From NCBI RefSeq assembly GCF_900113735.1, contig NZ_FOQM01000033.1, positions 1-64,000 on the forward strand: 64,000 nt of DNA, read 5' to 3'. The stretch comes from Bradyrhizobium sp. Gha. Lineage in GTDB: Bacteria > Pseudomonadota > Alphaproteobacteria > Rhizobiales > Xanthobacteraceae. Under the pieces are notes generated by a model, which ran no database searches, was not told the origin of the DNA, and was given only the letters and a program-made list of their open reading frames with translations. Each line of letters starts with the position of its first letter. The stretch's first letter is position 1. Positions 32,799 through 40,678 of the stretch are shown piece after piece. The position numbers and the translations under genes were made by a program.

Positions 32799-32894
32799 TA
32801 ACGCAGCGATATCTTAGCACTTTCAACGGCTTGGAACCAAGCACCAACGCTTTCAATTCGAGACTTGGACTTGCTCAGCTTGCTCAGAGGCAAC

Positions 32895-32907
32895 TGAGGC
32901 GGCCTTA
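32895..32907. repeat. Dispersed palindrome TAAGGC-G-GCCTTA, copy 1
   Basis: TGAGGCGGCCTTA is one mismatch from the symmetrical form TAAGGCGGCCTTA. It overlaps the stop of the small gene at 32905. Related copies: 33226-33238, 34405-34417 and 60703-60715, the last a perfect palindrome. Confidence 0.5.
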
Positions 32908-33090
32908 CTCAGCAGGCGAGAGAGGTGGCGGGTAGTGCCGCTCGCCGAGAAAGGTTGTCGGAGGGCCCACCTCCAGGAGCGCTTTGGAATAGGCAATTAG
33001 GTCGCGGGATCTGGCTATAACCTCAGCCGCATAGGCGGCCATCCGCTTTCGGCGTTCAATATGCGCGGCGATTTCCGATAGATGGGTCAT
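32905..33090 (-). CDS. Small helical hypothetical protein
   Basis: A 61-residue protein, MTHLSEIAAHIERRKRMAAY and AEVIARSRDLIAYSKALLE, predicted to be one or two helices with a proline-rich tail ending HYPPPLSPAE. No family function. It resembles the many small orphan proteins next to stress genes in Bradyrhizobium. Confidence 0.45.
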   Translation of the reverse strand: MTHLSEIAAHIERRKRMAAYAAEVIARSRDLIAYSKALLEVGPPTTFLGERHYPPPLSPAE

Positions 33091-33225
33091 CGGCGAACTC
33101 CCTGTCCTATGCAGGCGGGAGCGCGAACGGTCTCTCAGCCATCGACGCCTACGGGCTGAGCCTCGGCCGGTGATAGAGGTAAACTACCACAGGTCGCGTT
33201 CGTTCGATGTTGAACTTAGGATAAT

Positions 33226-33238
33226 CGAGGCGGCCTTA
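33226..33238. repeat. Dispersed palindrome, copy 2
   Basis: CGAGGCGGCCTTA, two mismatches from the symmetrical form, seven bases after the stop of the zinc-ribbon gene. Confidence 0.4.
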
Positions 33239-33244
33239 ATCGTC

Positions 33245-33406
33245 CTAGATGCGTTCGCCGCACTGGCATTGGTAAAGCCGGACGGTCTTGCCTCGCCGGG
33301 GATCAAGCATCAAATGCTTTAGCTGAGGAAACGCAGTGCAGGACGGGCACCTGGGCCGATTATCCTGCTCTCGGGGCTTGGGCAACTGCTTTTCGTTGTC
33401 CGTCAT
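33245..33406 (-). CDS. Zinc-ribbon microprotein (53 residues)
   Basis: MTDNEKQLPKPREQDNRPRC starts the protein; CPSC (residues 20-23) and CQCGE (residues 47-51) give four cysteines spaced as in a zinc ribbon. The sequence between them, KHLMLDPRRGKTVRLYQC, resembles ribbon-fold transcription-factor domains. Too short for standard gene callers. The ribosome site is weak. Probably a nucleic-acid- or protein-binding adaptor; target unknown. Confidence 0.6.
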   Translation of the reverse strand: MTDNEKQLPKPREQDNRPRCPSCTAFPQLKHLMLDPRRGKTVRLYQCQCGERI

Positions 33407-33450
33407 GGCAACACGCTAGAGCGCAGTAACGCGCGGCGCCTTGTCATGGA

Positions 33451-33564
33451 TCAATCTTCGGGGACACTTCTTCCTTTGCCGCCTGCGTTGCCAAGCACTT
33501 GTACCCATAACCATTCCGGGTCGTCCGGTCTCACGACACGCTGGCCAAATGCCGAGAAACTCAA
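33451..33564 (-). CDS. Possible 37-residue protein
   Basis: From TTG 33564 the minus strand reads SFSAFGQRVVRPDDPEWLWV and ends GGKGRSVPED. The composition looks coding and resembles short conserved rhizobial proteins, but the start codon and ribosome site are weak. Confidence 0.3.
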   Translation of the reverse strand: MSFSAFGQRVVRPDDPEWLWVQVLGNAGGKGRSVPED

Positions 33565-33570
33565 TTCGCA

Positions 33571-33813
33571 TTAAGAGTGACTCCCATGCCTGTTGATCGC
33601 GAACACAAGGGAGACCTGAGACACCGGCCCGTCATCATTACGGACATCAATAATCATGTCTCGGCCCTCTGCCGCAGGCTCAACGTCGCGCACCAAACCA
33701 CCTAAGGCGCGGACCGCCTCCACCTCCGCAGCCCGCACGGTGGGAAGCTCGACGCCTTCCTCATCGCGGAACAGTTCAGCTCCGTCTCTCAGGTCGAAGT
33801 AGTATCGCGCCAT
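33571..33813 (-). CDS. DUF6894 protein
   Basis: An 80-residue protein, MARYYFDLRDGAELFRDEEG then LPTVRAAEVEAVRALGGL, the standard DUF6894 pattern (small rhizobial protein, function unknown, often near stress genes). ATG 33813 is used; the frame extends to 33933 without support. Third gene of a probable operon with 33839 and 34039, all behind the candidate EcfG promoter at 34274. Confidence 0.8.
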   Translation of the reverse strand: MARYYFDLRDGAELFRDEEGVELPTVRAAEVEAVRALGGLVRDVEPAAEGRDMIIDVRNDDGPVSQVSLVFAINRHGSHS

Positions 33814-33838
33814 GGTTTGCGTAGAATACGGACTCCGA

Positions 33839-34042
33839 TCAAAAAAATCCCCAACGCATGTTATGGTCTGCCAAAGGAGGGCTGACGACCCCAGCATCGA
33901 TTGCGCGTGCCTGCAATTCCATCCGATCGGCAAACATCAAAACCACCCGAGCGTGGGCGGGTGGTAAGTCGTTCGCGAGCCTTCGCAGCTCTGCAAGATC
34001 GCCCTGAATTTCGATGAGTAGCTCTAAAGCCGTTTTCGTCAT
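33839..34042 (-). CDS. Small helical hypothetical protein
   Basis: A 67-residue protein, MTKTALELLIEIQGDLAELR then RLANDLPPAHARVVLMFADR, helical. Its ATG overlaps the stop of the preceding gene (ATGA), so translation is coupled. No known domain. Confidence 0.6.
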   Translation of the reverse strand: MTKTALELLIEIQGDLAELRRLANDLPPAHARVVLMFADRMELQARAIDAGVVSPPLADHNMRWGFF

Positions 34043-34239
34043 TGAGGGCGCCGTAAGCCAGGCGAGGTGAGCCAATCGCTCAATTGCGCGCCGATTTCGG
34101 CGATCCTGGCTCGCTTGAGCAAAGCTTCACGTTCTGCCCCGGCTGGCAGCTGGTTCGCTTCATCCTTGAGCTTGGCCGCTTGTTGGGCCATCCGTTCTTC
34201 AAGTGAGCGAGTCTGCTTCACTCTGCGGCGCTCGGTCAT
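34039..34239 (-). CDS. Small charged protein, paralogue of 46723
   Basis: A 66-residue helical protein: MTERRRVKQTRSLEERMAQQ and AGAEREALLKRARIAE. The protein at 46723-46998 has the same layout (MGLKRRRIKQTTSLEDRLAQ, GAEKNELLKKVRNAE). Start 34239 follows GGAGTG. It heads a three-gene unit with an EcfG-like promoter 35 bases upstream. Function unknown. Confidence 0.65.
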   Translation of the reverse strand: MTERRRVKQTRSLEERMAQQAAKLKDEANQLPAGAEREALLKRARIAEIGAQLSDWLTSPGLRRPQ

Positions 34240-34273
34240 CCCGGCACTCCCTGAGCCGCAAGCCATGACTCAT

Positions 34274-34298
34274 AACCAAGTTAAGTACATACAGTTCC
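34274..34298 (-). promoter_or_regulatory. Candidate EcfG promoter (three small genes)
   Basis: On the minus strand: GGAAC (34298-34294), 16 bases, GGTT (34277-34274). One mismatch from the alphaproteobacterial general-stress consensus GGAAC-N16/17-CGTT. The -10 box lies 35 bases before the ATG at 34239. Confidence 0.5.
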
Positions 34299-34381
34299 CG
34301 GAACGAAACTAGGACCCGGCGAGTCCGCCACGCACATGCCGTCCCTTAAAGGGGGAATAAACGGCGACCGGTCGCCAAGTG

Positions 34382-34417
34382 CTGAAATGAAAGAGGACGC
34401 TAACTGAGGCGACCTTA
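34382..34417. repeat. Dispersed repeat unit with palindrome copy 3
   Basis: CTGAAATGAAAGAGGACGC followed by TAACTGAGGCGACCTTA matches 60678-60715 (CTGAAAATGAAAGAGGTCGC, then CAACTAAGGCGGCCTTA) base for base except for about six positions. It includes the TAAGGC-G-GCCTTA-type palindrome. Confidence 0.5.
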
Positions 34418-34479
34418 GGACAGGAACATTCCTGCAATTGCCGAGTTTCCCGATGCCCTTCCCCAAGGGCGACCCCGAT

Positions 34480-34525
34480 AGGCCCCAGCTCCATCGCCCC
34501 CCTTGCGAGTTGGGGCCTCTTTTTT
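34480..34525 (+). terminator. Orphan plus-strand terminator
   Basis: AGGCCCCA (34480-34487) pairs with TGGGGCCT (34511-34518), followed by a T-run to 34525. No plus-strand gene precedes it within 400 bases; the neighbouring genes read the other way. It may end a small RNA. Confidence 0.6.
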
Positions 34526-34540
34526 CCGACTGACGCAGTC

Positions 34541-34939
34541 TTACTCTGATGGAGCGCCGGGCAGAGTTGCGTTGAGCAGATTGGAAAGGGCCGTCACCAA
34601 CTGTGCTGGGGCAAATGGCTTTGGGAGCAAGACGCTTTTTGGGACGCCCTGTATCGGCCATTTGTCCGCACTGGCGCCTGACATGTACACGACGGGGAAG
34701 TGGGGGTCGATGGCTCGGGCGCACCTTGCCACCTCCCAGCCATCTACGGTGCCGGCGAGATTGACGTCGGTGACGAGCGCCCGATATTTTCTATTCGGTC
34801 CCTGCAACAGGGTAATTGCATCCTCGCCCGTAACGGCGATTTCGGCTTCATATCCGCCGTCAACGAGAGCGTCCTCAACCAGCTCCCAGATTAGCTGTTC
34901 GTCTTCGACGACGAGAACGGCAAGCGATAGCTCTGACAC
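34541..34939 (-). CDS. Stand-alone response regulator receiver protein
   Basis: A 132-residue CheY-like receiver: acidic pair in VLVVEDEQLIWEL, phosphorylated aspartate in ALVTDVNLAGTVDGW, switch serine in VYMSGASADKW, and the lysine of LLPKPFAPAQLV. There is no output domain. GTG 34939 has GGGGAGA seven bases upstream; the ATG at 34969 is less likely. Such receivers are common in rhizobial stress regulons, and a GGAAC-N16-CGTG promoter lies 28 bases upstream. Confidence 0.85.
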   Translation of the reverse strand: MSELSLAVLVVEDEQLIWELVEDALVDGGYEAEIAVTGEDAITLLQGPNRKYRALVTDVNLAGTVDGWEVARCARAIDPHFPVVYMSGASADKWPIQGVPKSVLLPKPFAPAQLVTALSNLLNATLPGAPSE

Positions 34940-34966
34940 TGATGGTCTCCCCAGCCGCCGGTGTAC

Positions 34967-34991
34967 CACGCAGAGCTAACAGATTGGTTCC
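34967..34991 (-). promoter_or_regulatory. Candidate EcfG promoter (response regulator)
   Basis: On the minus strand: GGAAC (34991-34987), 16 bases, CGTG (34970-34967). One mismatch in the -10 box. It lies 28 bases before the GTG start. Confidence 0.5.
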
Positions 34992-35105
34992 AATGTGCGA
35001 AAGTGAACTTAGGCCACTGCCACAGTCAAACGAGGCACTGAGGTCGGAAACAGACCGGTCCCACCGTCGCGCGGGAACAAACCGTGACACCAACACGGAT
35101 CGGGC

Positions 35106-35264
35106 TTACTCTTTGGGCTTCCGCCCAATGGCCCTCAGTAGTTCAAGAAAGCGGTCCATGAACGCCTGAATCCAGGTGTCCTCCCCCACATCGATGAGCC
35201 GTTCCTCCTTCCAATCAAGGAATATTTGAGGAGGGCTGCTCTTGCTTCGATCCTGATCTGGCAT
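35106..35264 (-). CDS. Small hypothetical protein
   Basis: A 52-residue protein: MPDQDRSKSSPPQIFLDWKE then WIQAFMDRFLELLRAIGRKP, an unstructured head and one amphipathic helix. AGGGAG lies four bases before the ATG. No family known. Confidence 0.5.
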   Translation of the reverse strand: MPDQDRSKSSPPQIFLDWKEERLIDVGEDTWIQAFMDRFLELLRAIGRKPKE

Positions 35265-35625
35265 TGCTCCCTCTCTGGGAATAGAGGCCCCGGGGCGTCC
35301 GGTCCCCGTGGCCTCATTGCCGGACAAACTCGGGGTGGTGAGCAGCCAGGCAACTGCGACTATATCCGCTCACCGTATGGTTGAATTGATCTAGAACAAA
35401 CAACTCACGAAAAGTAGACCGTTAAAGTACGGCACGAGCAAATCAGGACATTCGGACACTTCGCGACTAGCGAGGCAACAGCCCCGCGGACCGGCTCGCA
35501 GGGCTGACCCGCAGCGCGCGATGTCGGTCTCGGTCGTCTGGTATCCTGAGCCGCCGAACAAGTTTGCCTCAGTTTGCTTGAGTTAGATCAAGCTTCCCCG
35601 CTGTCACAAGCGAACTCTGCGGGCC
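35265..35625. other. Non-coding stretch with a FixK/FNR box
   Basis: No gene can be supported on either strand. It holds the leader of the minus-strand gene at 35264 and, near its right end, a perfect TTGA-N6-TCAA site (listed separately). Confidence 0.5.
35578..35591. promoter_or_regulatory. FixK/FNR-type box
   Basis: TTGA-GTTAGA-TCAA has both conserved half-sites of the CRP/FNR box used by FixK2 in Bradyrhizobium under low oxygen. Its centre lies about 41 bases upstream of base 35626, the activator distance to a transcription start at that point, which would make the following message nearly leaderless. Confidence 0.55.
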
Positions 35626-35841
35626 ATGCCCAACGCTGACAAAAGGCCAAATGGTAACGAAGCCAAGCCGTCGCGGCTGGAAGAAGTACACCGGATCGTC
35701 GAGGAGTATGCTGCTGACCTTCGAGAGATCACCAGGAAGCTGCGCCAGAAAGTGAACTCAAGTCCGCCTCCGTTGGCGGCGTCTTTCGTTCTCGAATGGC
35801 GCCTCTTGGCGCGCAGCTGTCTCTCTGCTTCTGCGCCCTGA
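35626..35841 (+). CDS. Small helical hypothetical protein
   Basis: A 71-residue ORF. The first 44 residues (MPNADKRPNGNEAKPSRLEE, VHRIVEEYAADLREITRKLR) look like a genuine helical protein; the tail is unusual and may be out of its original frame. No ribosome site is seen, in keeping with a leaderless message starting at the FixK-type promoter, or with a start further in. Confidence 0.45.
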   Translation: MPNADKRPNGNEAKPSRLEEVHRIVEEYAADLREITRKLRQKVNSSPPPLAASFVLEWRLLARSCLSASAP

Positions 35842-36591
35842 TGTCGGCGCGCAGAGAGCAAAGGCCCAAAGGACCGCGACGCCCGCAGGGCCGTAACGGA
35901 CCTTCGCTACTTTGCTTGTTGCAGAAAAGGGCTTGAACCAAGAGGGGACGAAAAGAGAAGGTCGAAGATCTAAGGCAACGCGCAATGAGCTAGAGCAGCA
36001 GCCGCCAGATGCTCCCAGTACTCTGCTTCAGCGAGCAGCTTCCAGCTCCTCTCAGGCTGTCGCGCGGCACTCTGCCGGCAAAGCAAAGCCATTGCGCGAA
36101 AGCGGCGGGCAGCTTCCATTCCAACCTCCCATGTTTTCCCCAAACATATTTTTCAATTTCGCGACGGAGTCATCATGATTACAGGCGATAACCAAATTTA
36201 TCGTTTGGTGGCAGCCAGTTGGGTTCCGCTGAAGCCGCTAACCGGAACTACCTTCGGTTTAGACTTCACATTACTTTCGAATGCAATTTGCTGAGGCCTT
36301 GTTGCGCGTCAAAGCGCACCTCGCTGGCGCCTCTTCTCAGAATACGAGCGCGACAAAACAGCAACACAATTTACGGAGCTCCTTTGGCAAGCATCGCAGT
36401 GTCAGAAACCGAACCGACGGTGCGCTCGGACTGTTCTCTGATCCGGTCTATTGCTGAGAACCGATCCATATTGGCGATCAGCCCGGCGCAAATGCCGGGC
36501 TTTATTCGGCGCGCTCCGGGGGCTGCTCCGTCACTAGCAACGACCTATACAGCGACTGGACGGCCGACCAGCGGTCGGGGCTCGATCGAGC
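35842..36591. other. 750-base stretch without a supported gene
   Basis: Frames are open in places but composition is not coding. The only clear structure is the orphan terminator at 36480-36506. Confidence 0.5.
36480..36506 (+). terminator. Orphan plus-strand terminator
   Basis: AGCCCGGC (36480-36487) pairs with GCCGGGCT (36494-36501) around GCAAAT, followed by TTTATT. No plus-strand gene is recognised upstream; the next gene (NYN protein) is on the minus strand. It could end a small RNA encoded between 36.2 and 36.5 kb. Confidence 0.6.
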
Positions 36592-37224
36592 TCACTCGTC
36601 GAGCACGCTATCATTTCCCCTATGTCCTGCGATGGTTTCTCGCTCTGGGACCTGGGGTGAGCGCGAGCGCGTCTCGCGCTCTCGCGACACTGGCCGTTCG
36701 GACGGGTTCCGACCGATCTTAGCTTGGAGCTCGACAAGATCGGTGAACACGTCGGCTCGGCGGCGCAGCTCGTCGGCGATCATAGGGGGATGGCTCGCGG
36801 TCGTGGAGATCACGGTGACGCGGACGCCGCGCCGCTGCACGGCCTCGACCACGGAGCGGAAGTCTCCGTCACCCGAGAACAGCACCATCTCATCGATGTG
36901 CTCGGCGAGCTCCATAGCGTCGACGGCGAGCTCGATGTCCATGTTGCCCTTGACCTTGCGGCGGCCGGAGGCGTCGATGAATTCCTTGGTCGCCTTGGTG
37001 ACGACGGTGTAGCCGTTGTAGTCCAGCCAGTCGATCAGCGGGCGGATCGAGGAGTATTCCTGATCCTCGATAATCGCTGTGTAGTAGAACGCGCGCAGGA
37101 GCGGGCCTCGACTCTGAAATTCGCTCAGCAGGCGCTTGTAGTCGATATCGAAGCCGAGCGCCTTCGCTGTGGCATGGAGATTGGCTCCATCGATGAAAAG
37201 GGCAATCTTACCGGCAAATGGCAT
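36592..37224 (-). CDS. NYN-domain (LabA/DUF88) PIN-like nuclease
   Basis: A 210-residue protein. Acidic active-site positions: IALFIDGANLHATAKALGF (first Asp), KVKGNMDIELAVDAMELAEH (conserved Asp pair) and MVLFSGDGDFRSVVEAVQ. These form the NYN/PIN metal site for RNA cleavage. The C-terminal tail (from about residue 165) is charged and disordered. ATG 37224 gives the usual start MPFAGKIALFIDG. Stand-alone gene; target RNA unknown. Confidence 0.88.
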   Translation of the reverse strand: MPFAGKIALFIDGANLHATAKALGFDIDYKRLLSEFQSRGPLLRAFYYTAIIEDQEYSSIRPLIDWLDYNGYTVVTKATKEFIDASGRRKVKGNMDIELAVDAMELAEHIDEMVLFSGDGDFRSVVEAVQRRGVRVTVISTTASHPPMIADELRRRADVFTDLVELQAKIGRNPSERPVSRERETRSRSPQVPERETIAGHRGNDSVLDE

Positions 37225-38405
37225 GATGGCGATCTCTGGAGTGCGAAGAGTCACAGCAGGCTCATCGCACATGCGCCCGCCAATGAAGCAGCACTCCCAA
37301 ATGTTTCAGGATAAATTGCCCCAATAGGCTATACCGCAATGCTTTAACCTTCAAACACTTTTCTGGTCCGCAAGATTAATTCGTGAGCAACTTCCTAAGC
37401 TCGGATGGTCCAGCGGCGTCGATGAGGAGACGTTCGAGTGATAAGTTGGGTCAGCGCTATCGGTGTAATCCCTGTGCCGCACCTCTAGTAAGGTGCGATC
37501 GCCCTCTTCCACCGCCAGGACGCAAAGTCCAGCTGCGCGAGAAGATGGACGACAATGCTGCTGGAGGTTGGCGGGTTTGTAGCTAACGGCATCAGGCCGC
37601 CGTCGCTCAGTTCGGCCTGCCGAATCTTACGCCAGCGACTTCTCCCCGTCGTGGGCGCGGACTTGGCTAGTGCCCGCAGCTTCACTGGACAGGTGGTTCA
37701 GACGCGATCGCTGCTCCCTCGACACCGCCGACGCGAGACGTTGCGCGACTAGAGCGTCATTCGCGAGCACCGCCATGGCGCGGCAAGATCGCGGATTGCC
37801 GCCGTGTGACCCGTGGCTGCGCTCGCTGAAATCAGGATGCGGTCCGCGCATTGCGTCCTGCGCCTACTTGGTCCTGCAGTGGCGCGCCCATGCGACCCAG
37901 TGCCGGTTGTAGAGCCATCGCCGATTTCCGCTGCTGGTCCCATCTGCGAAGTTGCGCCGCGTCTGCCGGAGGTCCGCTCATCGCGGTGGAGCGGACCAGA
38001 TGTGCTCAACCTGCTCAACCTGAGTTCTTCGCATTTTGACGCCCTAGGCGGACCTCGCGTCATAAGCCTGTGGCATAGCCGTTGCACCCTAAACGCCAAC
38101 TGGGATTTCAGCGCTCAGTTAGAAAATAGAGCGCGGCCGGGACGCTTATTTCGAGCCCGGCCGCGCTTTCTTCTCGACAGCGGAAGCGCCCCAGCGCTGG
38201 TCAAACGGAGCTGTTGACCCAACCTGCGCCAAACGGCTCAACCGCCTGGGATCTCGTCGAGCGGGACGAACCATGCGCCAGTATGGCGCGAAAGCGGAGG
38301 CGCCAATTTTATGCAGCTGTCACGGTAGTTCTCTATTCGAACACTTGTTTACCGGTAGCGCGAGGCGAGACCCGATCTGCCAAGTACTTGCGTTGAAGGA
38401 ACCGA
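37225..38405. other. 1.2-kb stretch without a supported gene
   Basis: No ORF here has a recognisable domain or a good ribosome site. The DNA is GC-rich and may hold decayed sequence. Its one clear element is the 12-bp stem at 38130-38167. Confidence 0.5.
38130..38170. terminator. Orphan 12-bp stem-loop, probable terminator
   Basis: AGCGCGGCCGGG (38130-38141) and CCCGGCCGCGCT (38156-38167) pair perfectly. T-rich bases follow on the plus strand (TTCTTCT), and TATTTTC follows on the minus strand, so it could work both ways. No gene of either strand ends at it; the chemotaxis gene stops about 240 bases to the right. Confidence 0.55.
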
Positions 38406-40097
38406 TCATGCGCGAACAGTGCGCAGGAAATTCGCGACCTCGTCCTTGAGGCGGGTCGAATCGCGCGACAGCAGCGTGGCAGATGACAGGAGCTGCGCCG
38501 ATGCGCTGCCCGTTTCGGCCGCGCCCCGTTGCACGTCCGCAACCCCGGCACTGACCTCGTCGGTGCCCTGAGCCGCCTGCTGGATGTTTCGAGCAATCTC
38601 GTGCGTCGCTGCGCCCTGCTGCTCCATCGCAGCGGCAACGGTGGCCGCGATTTCGGACATTCTAGAAATGGTGCTGCTGATGTCCGTGATGGCTGCGACC
38701 GATTTGCCGGTGGCCTCCTGCATGCTCCCGACCTGCTGGCTGATCTCTTCGGTCGCCTTGGCGGTCTGTTCGGCCAACACCTTGACCTCGCTCGCCACCA
38801 CGGCGAAGCCGCGACCGGCGTCGCCTGCACGAGCTGCCTCGATCGTAGCGTTGAGCGCCAGGAGATTGGTTTGGCCAGCAATGCTGTTGATGAGATCAAT
38901 GACGTCGCCAATTCGCGCGGCTGCCTGCGCCAAACGCGTAATCTGTTGATTCATTGTTCCGGCCTGTCGGACCGCCTCGCTTGCGATGCGCGAGGACTCC
39001 TGCACCTGTCGGCCGACTTCTCCCACTGAGGCCGCCAACTGTTCGGAGGCGGACGCCACCGACTGGACGTTGGTCGTCGCTTCCTCGGAAGCCGCGGCGA
39101 CGCCGGTCGCCACGTTCTGCGTGTGTTCGGCCGTCGACCTCAGCGCGCTTGCAGACGATTCAAGTTGACTTGAAGCTGAGGAGACCGTCTGAACGATTTC
39201 GCCCACCGCAGTCTCGAATGCGTCGGCAAGTTGATCCACGTTGCGCCGCTGGAGCTTGGCCTGCTCCCGCTCCTGCTCGGCCCTGGTTTCCTCTGCCCCC
39301 TTCTTGGCGATCAGCGCCTCCTTGAACACCTGCAAGGCATCGGCCATTTGCCCGATCTCGGTGCGCTCGCCCTGACGCGTGACCTCTGCCGACAGATCAC
39401 CGGCACTGAGCGCTTGCATCGGCGACACGATCGCGGCGATCCCTCGCGAGACGCTTCTCACCAAGAAGAAGGCGACGAGGGCGCCGAGGACGCCAGCGGT
39501 CGTCGCCATCGCCACTACAGTAGTGAAGGTATGCTTGTAGGCGGCCGCGGCCTCCGCTCCGGCCTCGTCCGCGCCCTTGTTGTTCAGGTCGATGGCACTT
39601 GTCAGGACCTTGTCGGCCTTCAGGCCGACGGGATTGACGGTCTTGCTGTTGAGCTCGTTGGCCTCTTGGGGGAAACGGCCAACCGCGGCGCGCGACAGAC
39701 GCAGCACCTCCTGCGCCCCCTTCATGTACTCGTTCCAAATCCCGCGCCATTCGTCGTAGAGCGCACGCTCCTGCGGACCGGAGATGAGCTTCTCGTAGTC
39801 CGCGGTATTCCGCGCCATCCTTTCGGCGATCTGCTCGATCCGCTTGTCAAAGTCCGCCTTGTCCTCTGCACGGTCGTTCAAGAGGTGCTGTCGCACCGCG
39901 TTGCGGTAAGTGATCGTGTTTGCGCGCAGCTCGCCGAGCACGCGAACGCTCGGAAGCCAGTTGGTCTGGATGTCAACGACCGCGGCGTTGATCACCTGCA
40001 TCTTCCAGATTGCGAGCGCGCTGGTGGCGATCAGAGCCACCAAGAAGCCGACGACGACGGCGGTAATCTTGGTTCGTATGGAAATATTGAAAAACAT
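38406..40097 (-). CDS. Methyl-accepting chemotaxis protein
   Basis: A 563-residue receptor. Membrane segment one covers about residues 10-30 (ITAVVVGFLVALIATSALAI), then a periplasmic four-helix sensor of about 150 residues, segment two near residue 195 (TAGVLGALVAFFLVRSV) and a HAMP region. The signalling tip contains INSIAGQTNLLALNATIEAA and AGDAGRGFAVVASEVKVLAE. No C-terminal pentapeptide for CheR is present. ATG 40097 has GGGGAG seven bases upstream; 40112 is an alternative. The ligand is unknown. Confidence 0.93.
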   Translation of the reverse strand: MFFNISIRTKITAVVVGFLVALIATSALAIWKMQVINAAVVDIQTNWLPSVRVLGELRANTITYRNAVRQHLLNDRAEDKADFDKRIEQIAERMARNTADYEKLISGPQERALYDEWRGIWNEYMKGAQEVLRLSRAAVGRFPQEANELNSKTVNPVGLKADKVLTSAIDLNNKGADEAGAEAAAAYKHTFTTVVAMATTAGVLGALVAFFLVRSVSRGIAAIVSPMQALSAGDLSAEVTRQGERTEIGQMADALQVFKEALIAKKGAEETRAEQEREQAKLQRRNVDQLADAFETAVGEIVQTVSSASSQLESSASALRSTAEHTQNVATGVAAASEEATTNVQSVASASEQLAASVGEVGRQVQESSRIASEAVRQAGTMNQQITRLAQAAARIGDVIDLINSIAGQTNLLALNATIEAARAGDAGRGFAVVASEVKVLAEQTAKATEEISQQVGSMQEATGKSVAAITDISSTISRMSEIAATVAAAMEQQGAATHEIARNIQQAAQGTDEVSAGVADVQRGAAETGSASAQLLSSATLLSRDSTRLKDEVANFLRTVRA

Positions 40098-40678
40098 GGC
40101 ATGGCTCCCCAAAGGACATCATTAATAACGCCCTCCGTCGCAATGCATCTGACGGTGGCCGTCTCGCTCCCGGGATCGAGGCCGATTGCCGATGGCCCCA
40201 TGCTAGCACAAGTTGTATCGATATTCCTTTAAGCGATTCTTACCTGCGGCCGTAACTTGCGTGGGGTAGATGGCCACTGCGCGAAATGCCGAAAGGCACG
40301 CCGAGCGAGGTCGTATTGTACCTGTAGGAGAACAGCAAGAGAGTAGCTGCGGTTTTAGACCTCCAGTCATCCGTTGAGCAGGGCGGCGGGAGCCGAGCCA
40401 AAACCTCAACCACCGCGAGTCGGGGAAACGGCGCGAGATCGGTGAAAGGCTGCCAGCATACCTTAAGGATGAAGACCTGCCCGCCAGCCTCAGAGTTCAG
40501 CTTCACCGACTGCACCAACTGGATGAACGATCGCCGCAGACTTCAGCGATCATCGACCGCGCAAACACACAGTAGTGCGTTGGTTTATTTCTCGAATGCG
40601 TCGGCAGAGAGGCCGATAAGGACAAAAGGGTCCCGACGCGTTTGGACGTCGGGGCCATTTGGGCTTTGGACTTCACAT
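40098..40678. other. 580-base intergenic stretch
   Basis: No supported gene. It contains the promoter region of the chemotaxis gene and, at 40628-40655, the terminator of the gene at 40679. Confidence 0.5.
40623..40655 (-). terminator. Terminator of the 40679 gene
   Basis: On the minus strand GGCCCCGACG (40655-40646) pairs with CGTCGGGACC (40637-40628, one wobble), followed by CTTTTGT. It lies 24 bases after the stop codon. Confidence 0.65.

Noticed and set aside
39231..40232. Plus-strand frame of 333 codons
   Set aside because: Antisense of the chemotaxis receptor; no motif.
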